Origin: Gammaproteobacteria bacterium
Lineage (GTDB): Bacteria; Pseudomonadota; Gammaproteobacteria; Pseudomonadales; UBA7434
Assembly (NCBI GenBank): GCA_024280785.1
Contig: JAJRPK010000261.1
Span: forward strand, 1 to 12,091
Direction of reading: 5' to 3'
DNA: 12,091 nucleotides
Shown here: piece by piece, positions 6,775 through 12,091 of the stretch
How the letters are laid out: every line of letters starts with the position of its first letter
Position numbering within the stretch: the first letter of the stretch is position 1
Made by a program: the position numbers and the translations under genes
The notes under the pieces: model-generated
What the model saw: only the letters and a program-made list of their open reading frames with translations
Database searches by the model: none
Told to the model about the DNA's origin: nothing

Positions 6775-7586
6775 TGGGCTGCCTCCGGCGCTGAAATCGG
6801 TAACTGAAGAATATCTTTAACGGCTTGATTTTTCGCGATGCGGATACCCATATTAATATGACTGCTCCATTTGCCAGCATCTAGCGACTCCCATGTTCGG
6901 GTTGCATTATCCCAGCGGCCTACCTCTAAACCATCTTCGGTTTTGTACAATAAAGCGATACGACCCACCCGGAACATGTCAACCTTTCGCTCTTTGCCAT
7001 CGCCGTTAAAATCAATATTTGCTTCGTAAGCCTCGATCTTGCGACCGTACTCGTTTTCAATTTTGTAAGCTTCTAATACCTGCCGGAAGTTTTCGGCTAC
7101 AGCTTGATTTGATTTGCCCATGTTAAAGCGAAGTGTAGCTACACGGTCTTTACGCTCTTGTTCGAGAAAAGGAACATCGAGAGCGACAAAGTTTTCTAGC
7201 CCGTCAAGCATTTTGATCAACAACGGCGTAATTTGACGCTGAATTACAGTAACCTGAGACATTGCCAAGTCTATTTCGGCAATTCGCTCTATCTGGTTCT
7301 GGATCCGGGCTTCAAGTTGTGCGTTGTATACTCGCAAACCCTCTATCTCTTTATTAACCTGCTTATATTTTTGCAGAAGGTTGTCGGTTTGGTCGGCAAT
7401 ACCGTCGATTTTAACTTGTGATTTTTGTGCCGATGTCGACTTGGTCTGGACGACTGTAAACACGTCGTCTAGTTTATCCGCGTTGGCCGTAGTGGCATAA
7501 AGGCAAGCCGAACTGAATAAACACAGTCCGATTCGCGCGGCGCGGGTAAAAGCCCGTGGTAACGGAGAAGATAAAAGAGTAGCCAT
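6771..7586 (-). CDS. DUF3450 family periplasmic coiled-coil protein
   Basis: This is the first gene of the exb/tonB operon. The 271-residue product has a signal peptide (about 1–36, cut after ATTANA), a long coiled coil (about 40–115, rich in Gln, Lys and Glu) and a C-terminal domain (about 125–262) with ENFVALDVPFLEQERKDRV, FRVGRIALLYKTEDG and an aromatic segment containing GRWDNATRTW. These fit the uncharacterised DUF3450 family, whose members precede ttpC in Vibrio TonB2 operons. The biochemical role is unknown; location suggests a periplasmic partner of TtpC. A DFNGDG motif (192–197) resembles a calcium-binding loop. The ATG at 7584–7586 has a weak ribosome-binding site (GGA about 12 bases away). 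The stop overlaps the ttpC start by four bases. Confidence 0.87.
   Translation of the reverse strand: MATLLSSPLPRAFTRAARIGLCLFSSACLYATTANADKLDDVFTVVQTKSTSAQKSQVKIDGIADQTDNLLQKYKQVNKEIEGLRVYNAQLEARIQNQIERIAEIDLAMSQVTVIQRQITPLLIKMLDGLENFVALDVPFLEQERKDRVATLRFNMGKSNQAVAENFRQVLEAYKIENEYGRKIEAYEANIDFNGDGKERKVDMFRVGRIALLYKTEDGLEVGRWDNATRTWESLDAGKWSSHINMGIRIAKNQAVKDILQLPISAPEAAQ
6782..6786 (-). promoter_or_regulatory. Strong ribosome-binding site of ttpC inside the DUF3450 gene
   Basis: GGAGG on the minus strand lies 7 bases before the ttpC ATG and within the last codons of the DUF3450 gene. With the ATGA stop/start overlap at 6771–6774, this suggests that the two proteins are made in linked amounts. 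Confidence 0.7.
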
Positions 7587-7635
7587 GAGAATCGTGTTTC
7601 CGAATTAGATGACGATTTAGTATCGATGTTTATAT

Positions 7636-7663
7636 ATATTACTACGACCACGCCTTACGCCAA
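7636..7663 (-). promoter_or_regulatory. Candidate promoter of the DUF3450–ttpC–exbBD–tonB–TPR operon
   Basis: On the minus strand TTGGCG (7658–7663) is followed after 16 bases by TAATAT (7636–7641) within an AT-only run, about 50 bases upstream of the DUF3450 ATG. Each hexamer matches consensus at four positions. I do not see a clear Fur box (alternating GATAAT-type repeats) around it, although TonB operons are often iron-regulated. Assignment rests on position and moderate hexamers only. Confidence 0.35.
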
Positions 7664-7691
7664 ACGATCGGTTATAAGGCAAATTTGTAAA

Positions 7692-7711
7692 TTTCGAGTA
7701 CTTTCGAGTAC
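7692..7711. repeat. Two tandem copies of TTTCGAGTAC
   Basis: Two perfect 10-base copies lie head to tail at 7692–7701 and 7702–7711, each running into the palindrome AGTACT. The 10-base period places both copies on the same face of the helix. They lie about 30–50 bases upstream of the candidate -35 box of the exb operon promoter, so they could bind a regulator; this is inference. Confidence 0.55.
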
Positions 7712-8239
7712 TTCAGTAAAGCTTTGCTTAGTCGGTGCTTTGCTGTTGATCCAATCTGCTCCCTCAAGTAGCTAGTTTTCAGCTTACAGATCAAGTATTT
7801 TTCTTAGTGACAACTATATTTAATAGCCGAAAGAGCAATACAGCGCGGCGCATTTAATAACATATCAGAGTGTTACGCAATAATAAAAGGGCGCTTAACC
7901 GCTAAAACCTTGTGTTTATTTAGGACTGGTTTCGCCAGCTCGCTAGCGATATTACCTTATCTTCTTACTTTTGAATATCGTAATTTCAATGTTCTACGGT
8001 AGTTTTACAGAAGATAAAGGCAATACGCCAGCACCTCAGGCTCATTCCGACTCTTATTTAAACTCATCAACGATGTTTACACGAAAACCAATGCCAAACA
8101 GTATGGATAAACTTTAACCCCATAAATTTTCACAATAAGGCTGTCACGCCACCACATTACCATCAAGCACTATGCAGCCCTACGGCCCATTTCGTATAAG
8201 GCCCATAAGTTACATAACCCTCGAAAGGATAGACTCGGA

Positions 8240-9034
8240 CTAAACAGCTATAGGGGCACTAATGTGCGGGTGGTGCTCATAGCCCTGTAAGTCAAAGTCT
8301 TCGAAGCCAAACGAAAAAAGATCATTAACCTTTGGATTGATCATCATTGTCGGCAATTTCAACGGCTTTCTTTGTAATTGCAACTCTACTTGCTCCATAT
8401 GATTACTGTACAAATGAGCATCACCAAAAGTGTGTACAAAATCACCAACCGCTAAATCCAATACCTGCGCTATCATCTTGGTAAGCAGTGCATACGATGC
8501 AATATTAAAAGGGACGCCGAGAAATATGTCTGCACTTCGTTGATATAACTGACAGGATAATTTGCCCTCGGCAACATAGAATTGAAACATCGTATGACAG
8601 GGGGGCAGCGCCATTTCCTCAATACAAGCAACATTCCATGCACTGACCATATGCCGCCGAGAATCAGGATTCTCTTTTAACTGCATTAACAGGTGTTTGA
8701 TCTGATCGACATTTCGCCCATCCGCCGTCGGCCACGATCGCCACTGATATCCATAGACAGGGCCTAATTCACCATTATCGTCTGCCCAATCATCCCAAAT
8801 AGATACATTGTTCTTTTTAAGATAAGCAATATTAGTATCACCCGCCAAAAACCAAAGCAACTCGTGGATGATGGATTTTAAGTGTAATTTTTTGGTCGTC
8901 AACACAGGGAAGCCCTGAGCCAAATCAAAACGCATTTGATAACCGAAAACACTATACGTACCTGTGCCCGTTCTATCGGATTTAAATACGCCGTTATCGC
9001 GCACGTGGCGCATTAAGTCTAAATACTGCTGCAT
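8240..9034 (-). CDS. thyA: Thymidylate synthase (ThyA)
   Basis: ThyA methylates dUMP to dTMP using 5,10-methylenetetrahydrofolate, in the cytoplasm. The 264-residue length equals that of E. coli ThyA, and key residues fall at the same positions: Arg21 (SDRTGTGT), the catalytic Cys146 in PPCHTMFQFYV, Arg166 and Asp169 in CQLYQRSADIFLGVPFN, Asn177, and His207/Tyr209 in DAHLYSNH. The C-terminal HPHISAPIAV is the usual family end, so the protein is complete. The ATG at 9032–9034 lies 3 bases after the lgt stop, and the purine-rich end of lgt (AAGAAGAAA) supplies the only upstream ribosome-binding-like sequence. lgt followed by thyA is a conserved gammaproteobacterial pair. A folA gene, often near thyA, is not present downstream here. 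Confidence 0.98.
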   Translation of the reverse strand: MQQYLDLMRHVRDNGVFKSDRTGTGTYSVFGYQMRFDLAQGFPVLTTKKLHLKSIIHELLWFLAGDTNIAYLKKNNVSIWDDWADDNGELGPVYGYQWRSWPTADGRNVDQIKHLLMQLKENPDSRRHMVSAWNVACIEEMALPPCHTMFQFYVAEGKLSCQLYQRSADIFLGVPFNIASYALLTKMIAQVLDLAVGDFVHTFGDAHLYSNHMEQVELQLQRKPLKLPTMMINPKVNDLFSFGFEDFDLQGYEHHPHISAPIAV

Positions 9035-9037
9035 AAT

Positions 9038-9961
9038 CTAACGTTTCTTCTTTGGGGATGTTTTTTTGTTGCCGGCCGTTTTTTTGTTCCGCTTACCACC
9101 GTGCGACGCGCTCTTTTTGGGAGAGGACTCCCCGGTTAATTGCGTCGACTCTCGCTGCAAGCTACTTTTGTAGTTATTATTCTGGCCGCTATAACTTCTG
9201 TAGCTGTATATTAACATAAGCGCACCAGCGATAATCATCGGCAGCGATAGCAATTGGCCTCGAGTCATCCACTCAAATGCAAGTGACGCATCAGGCTCAC
9301 GAAAAAACTCTACTCCATATCTAGCCATCCCGTACCCTAGCAAAAATACTCCCGTTGCAGCCCACTGCGGACGCCTGATACGAGTAAACCAAAACAATAG
9401 AATAAACAACACCAGCCCTTCAAAAAATACTTGATATAGTTGTGAAGGGTGTCGAGCAAGCCCAAGGCTATCGGTTGGAAACACCATCGCCCACGGCACA
9501 TCGCTCGCTCGCCCATAAAGCTCGGCATTAATGAAATTAGCTAACCTACCCAGCCCCAAACCTATAGGCGCTAAAGGAGCAACAAAATCACAAATTGCAC
9601 CCAAAGGCTGGCTAAGCTTTCGGGCATATAAAATCAGTGCGGCAAATACTCCAAGCAGACCACCATGAAACGCCATACCCCCTTCCCACACTCTAAATAG
9701 CCACAACGGGTCTTGAACAAAATGGTCAAAACCATAGAAAAAAACATAACCAAGACGGCCGCCCAAAACAGCACCTAAGGCACCATAAAATACCAAATCT
9801 TCGACTTGGTCCGAGTGCACAGGCGACCATGGCTGTCGCGCCATCCGACGACCCAGCCAATATGCGGCCAAAAAACCCAGCAAATACATCATGCCGTACC
9901 AACGAACTTTAAGCGGCCCTAACGCTATTATTACGGGATCAATGATTGGGTATTGCAACAT
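9038..9961 (-). CDS. lgt: Prolipoprotein diacylglyceryl transferase (Lgt)
   Basis: Lgt moves diacylglyceryl from phosphatidylglycerol to the lipobox cysteine of prolipoproteins in the inner membrane, the first step of lipoprotein maturation. From the ATG at 9959–9961 the product has 307 residues with about seven membrane helices. Motifs seen are KVRWYG (about 18–23), FHGGLLG (His99, matching essential His103 of E. coli), GRLANFINAELYGR (Arg139 and Asn142, matching Arg143 and Asn146), RHPSQLYQ and VEFFREPD. The family usually has GRLGNFIN; here Gly is Ala. A lysine/arginine-rich tail of about 48 residues (260–307, ending SPKKKR) extends beyond the last helix and is not in E. coli Lgt (291 residues). 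The longer frame from TTG at 10000 adds 13 residues without a ribosome-binding site and was not used. Confidence 0.96.
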   Translation of the reverse strand: MLQYPIIDPVIIALGPLKVRWYGMMYLLGFLAAYWLGRRMARQPWSPVHSDQVEDLVFYGALGAVLGGRLGYVFFYGFDHFVQDPLWLFRVWEGGMAFHGGLLGVFAALILYARKLSQPLGAICDFVAPLAPIGLGLGRLANFINAELYGRASDVPWAMVFPTDSLGLARHPSQLYQVFFEGLVLFILLFWFTRIRRPQWAATGVFLLGYGMARYGVEFFREPDASLAFEWMTRGQLLSLPMIIAGALMLIYSYRSYSGQNNNYKSSLQRESTQLTGESSPKKSASHGGKRNKKTAGNKKTSPKKKR

Positions 9962-10003
9962 AATAAACTCGAAACTCTTAGATTCTACGCAAAGGGGCAA
10001 GTG

Positions 10004-10795
10004 CTACCGAGAAAACAATAAATATCCTATAGAAGCCAGCATCACTGCAAAACTCTTTTTAAGCAGTCGATCAGGTAATCGAGCGGCAAGTATAGCCCCC
10101 AGTTTTGCGCAGGGCGTACTCACCACGGCAATGCCGATAAAAGCTGGCCAATAAATATACCCTGTAGACCACTCCGGCAAAGTTTGGCTGCCCAAACCTT
10201 GATAGCAATACGCTAACGCCCCAAACACAGCAATGGGAAAACCACAAACAGCCGAAGTTGCAATAGCATTTTTCATCGGCTCACGGCAAGCGCTAAGGTA
10301 GGGGACCGTAAGCGACCCGCCGCCGATACCAAAAAATGCGCTTAACCCGCCGATAAACCCGCCCGCACCCATTTGTACCCAGCGCCCTGGCAAACCAAAC
10401 ACGCCTGGTGGCTGAATGGCAAAAAACATTTGCAACGCAACTAACATTAAAAACAGGCTGATAGCCTGCTCTAAATTAGCACCGCTCACGCTTGCAGCTA
10501 AAATCGACCCTGCTATCACCCCACCGATTAAACCCGGCAACATATTGCGAAAAACAGGCCAGCGAACGTTACCCAGTTTGTGATGGGCGACGACTGAACT
10601 CAATGAAGTTACCACCATCGTGGCGAAGGAAGTACCTACGGCTATATGCACTAACGACTCTGCTGCAAAACTTTGCGCACTAAACGCGAAGATCAGCATG
10701 GGGACAATAATCGCCCCGCCCCCTACGCCAAACAATCCAGCCAATACACCAGCCGCGGCACCGAGAGAAAGATAAAACAGCCAGCCCGATATCAA
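10004..10795 (-). CDS. TauE/SafE (TSUP) family membrane permease
   Basis: The 263-residue protein is almost wholly hydrophobic with about eight membrane helices. Two half-repeats carry the family glycine signature: AGLFGVGGGAIIVPML (about 19–34) and SAFFGIGGGSLTVPYL (about 152–167). TSUP proteins move sulfite, sulfoacetate or other organosulfur or small anions across the inner membrane; the substrate here cannot be told. The start is a TTG at 10793–10795 that overlaps the ptsP stop in TTGA, with AGGAG 9 bases upstream. No ATG near the start would keep the first half-repeat whole. It lies between ptsP and lgt, an order also remembered from Pseudomonas, which suggests a conserved but unassigned role. 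Annotation as a sulfite exporter should be read only as a family name. Confidence 0.9.
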   Translation of the reverse strand: MISGWLFYLSLGAAAGVLAGLFGVGGGAIIVPMLIFAFSAQSFAAESLVHIAVGTSFATMVVTSLSSVVAHHKLGNVRWPVFRNMLPGLIGGVIAGSILAASVSGANLEQAISLFLMLVALQMFFAIQPPGVFGLPGRWVQMGAGGFIGGLSAFFGIGGGSLTVPYLSACREPMKNAIATSAVCGFPIAVFGALAYCYQGLGSQTLPEWSTGYIYWPAFIGIAVVSTPCAKLGAILAARLPDRLLKKSFAVMLASIGYLLFSR

Positions 10796-12091
10796 CTATC
10801 CTGACTCCTGATCCGATCGCGAAACAATCGAGTTACACCCTTTCTCTCTAACAGATCTTCTACAGCACCATGAATGTCGTCAACATGATGGAAACCCATA
10901 ATTTCTTCGAGCAAGGCATCTGCTTCAACTTTACTAACATTACGCAATACCGACTTTACTTTCGGCAAATTAGTCGCGTTCATCGACAGCGCATCATAAC
11001 CCATAGCCATCAATAATACGGCAGCCCCTGGGTCGCCTGCCAATTCCCCACAAATGCTAACTTGTTTTCCCGCTATGTGGCAGGACCTCGCAATACTCTC
11101 AAGCGCACGTAAAACAGCCGGATGATATGCGTCAAAAAGCTCTGCTACATTAGAATTGTTTCTATCTACCGCCAGGATGTACTGGGTTAAATCATTGCTG
11201 CCTACCGACAAAAAATCGACTTTTTCTGCTAACTGTTCTACCAGATAAACAGCTGCAGGAACCTCTATCATCACGCCAATCTGAGGGTACACAGTCTTGA
11301 CACCTTCTTCGATTAGCTCAGAATAAGCCCTCTTAATAAGCTCTAACGATTCCTCTAGCTCCTTTACGTAGGTAATCATAGGCAACATAATACGCAGATT
11401 GCCGCAGCCAGCATTGGCCTTCATCATCGCCCTTACTTGAGTTAAAAATATTTCTGGATGGTCCAGGGTCACGCGAATACCACGCCAACCAAGAAAAGGG
11501 TTCTCTTCGTGAATGGGGAAGTAAGGCAAAGATTTATCGCCACCAATATCTAAGGTTCGCATCGTAACCGGACTAGGGGAAAAAGCTTTTAATTGCAAGC
11601 GATAAATAGTGCGCTGCTCTTCTTCGCTAGGAAAACGATCTTGCATCAAAAAAGGAATTTCTGTTCGATACAAACCAACCCCTTCTGCACCTCTATCTAA
11701 CGACCTAATCACATCTGACGCCAAACCGGTATTCACCCATAGAGCTGTTCGATGGCCATCTGTCGTCTCGCAACTTAAATCCTTTAGCGCCTCAAGCCCT
11801 CGAGAGACCAGACGTTCTTCCTCAACTATCTCTTCGTACTTTGCCTTCAAATCCAAAGTCGGATGAAAATACACTAACCCCGCATAGCCATCAACGATGA
11901 GCTCGCTGCCCTCTAATTGAGTAAACGGTACGTCTACCGCACCCATTACCGTTGGAATCCCCATGCTTCTTGCCAATATAGCAACGTGGGAATTACGCGA
12001 ACCACGGAGCGAAACCAAACCAGCCAACTTCTTTCTGGGCACCTCACCTAACATCGAAGCGGTTAATTCATCGCCGATTAAAATCGAATTA
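10792..12091 (-). CDS. ptsP: Phosphoenolpyruvate–protein phosphotransferase PtsP (EI-Ntr), C-terminal part
   Basis: PtsP takes phosphate from phosphoenolpyruvate and passes it to NPr, starting the nitrogen-type PTS relay, which regulates rather than transports. The frame is open through the right edge, so 432 C-terminal residues are present. The swivelling phosphohistidine domain is visible as VSLRGSRNSHVAILAR, with the phosphate-accepting His. The PEP-binding barrel has GAEGVGLYRTEIPFLM, MRTLDIGGDKSLPYF, NPFLGWRGIR, VGSNDLTQYILAVDR and the catalytic Cys in SICGELAGDP. The missing N-terminus should hold the GAF domain that separates PtsP from sugar-type enzyme I; the call of PtsP over PtsI rests on the residues around the His and on the lgt/thyA neighbourhood. 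The stop overlaps the next start by four bases. Confidence 0.92.
   Translation of the reverse strand, partial: NSILIGDELTASMLGEVPRKKLAGLVSLRGSRNSHVAILARSMGIPTVMGAVDVPFTQLEGSELIVDGYAGLVYFHPTLDLKAKYEEIVEEERLVSRGLEALKDLSCETTDGHRTALWVNTGLASDVIRSLDRGAEGVGLYRTEIPFLMQDRFPSEEEQRTIYRLQLKAFSPSPVTMRTLDIGGDKSLPYFPIHEENPFLGWRGIRVTLDHPEIFLTQVRAMMKANAGCGNLRIMLPMITYVKELEESLELIKRAYSELIEEGVKTVYPQIGVMIEVPAAVYLVEQLAEKVDFLSVGSNDLTQYILAVDRNNSNVAELFDAYHPAVLRALESIARSCHIAGKQVSICGELAGDPGAAVLLMAMGYDALSMNATNLPKVKSVLRNVSKVEADALLEEIMGFHHVDDIHGAVEDLLERKGVTRLFRDRIRSQDS
10805..10809 (-). promoter_or_regulatory. Ribosome-binding site for the TTG start of the TSUP gene
   Basis: AGGAG on the minus strand, inside the last codons of ptsP, is 9 bases before the TTG at 10793–10795. 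It is the best reason to accept this rare start codon. A second AGGA (10799–10802) is too close to be the main site. Confidence 0.65.

Larger units (their letters stand above)
7587..8239. other. Gene-free region between the exb operon and thyA
   Basis: No convincing gene is visible in these 653 bases. The left part should hold the exb operon promoter. The rest contains a 10-base tandem repeat (7692–7711), a 10-base palindrome TCGCTAGCGA (7940–7949) beside a small CTGG/CCAG hairpin (7926–7938), and a repeated GGCCCAT in 8180–8210. A 42-codon plus-strand open frame (7989–8117) lacks a ribosome-binding site. I find no clear Rho-independent terminator just after thyA. The stretch is unusually long compared with the close packing elsewhere, and may mark a rearrangement point or an unrecognised RNA. 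Confidence 0.6.

Noticed and set aside
6665..6880. Minus-strand open frame spanning the DUF3450/ttpC junction in another frame
   Set aside because: It overlaps two well-supported genes and its translation has no family features.
7880..7905. Integron attC-like GTTACGC and GCTTAAC boxes
   Set aside because: Order and consensus do not fit an attC site (the RYYYAAC box should come first and GTTRRRY is broken), and no integrase or cassette is present.
7989..8117. 42-codon plus-strand open frame in the gene-free region
   Set aside because: It has no ribosome-binding site, no recognisable motif and a length expected by chance in moderate-GC sequence.
8118..8239. Rho-independent terminator after thyA
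   Set aside because: The repeated GGCCCAT is a direct repeat rather than an inverted one, and no stem followed by a T-run on the minus strand was found.
9962..10000. Longer lgt from a TTG at 10000
   Set aside because: There is no ribosome-binding site, and the family N-terminus starts naturally at the ATG at 9961.

Overview
The window looks like chromosome from a gammaproteobacterium, probably a marine or aquatic one related to the Cellvibrionales/Pseudomonas/Vibrio side of the class. The reasons are the ptsP–TSUP–lgt–thyA gene order, a TtpC-type TonB2 energy-transduction operon, and moderate base composition. The genus cannot be named from the sequence alone. Nearly all genes lie on the minus strand. 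The exception is a truncated gene at the left edge. I see no tRNA, rRNA, CRISPR array, insertion sequence or prophage gene.

Layout from left to right: (1) the 3' end of a plus-strand NADPH:quinone oxidoreductase-type dehydrogenase (1–375), closed by a hairpin/T-run terminator; (2) ilvD, dihydroxy-acid dehydratase (minus, 439–2139), with its own extended -10 promoter; (3) a six-gene minus-strand operon from 7586 down to 2338, in transcription order a DUF3450 coiled-coil protein, a TtpC-like large ExbB protein, ExbB, ExbD, TonB and a periplasmic TPR protein, ended by a strong terminator at 2283–2312; (4) a gene-free stretch of about 650 bases (7587–8239) holding a candidate promoter and short repeats; (5) a tightly packed minus-strand run: the 3' part of ptsP (cut by the right edge), a TauE/SafE-family membrane protein, lgt and thyA.

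In the exb block, ExbB, ExbD and the TtpC core should form a proton-driven motor in the inner membrane. TonB would carry the force to outer-membrane receptors. DUF3450, the TtpC periplasmic part and the TPR protein would sit in the periplasm. No TonB-dependent receptor lies in the window, so the substrate is unknown. The most interesting observation is that the periplasmic half of TtpC and the separate DUF3450 protein next to it look like diverged copies of one module. The two line up almost residue for residue, from a shared Glu-Asn-Phe to a shared Arg-Val-Gly about 75 residues later. TtpC would then be a natural fusion of a DUF3450-like periplasmic domain to an ExbB core.

The ptsP–thyA run is a conserved housekeeping neighbourhood that joins nitrogen-PTS signalling, lipoprotein maturation and dTMP synthesis. 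Notable details there are a TTG start overlapping the ptsP stop and a lysine-rich tail on Lgt.
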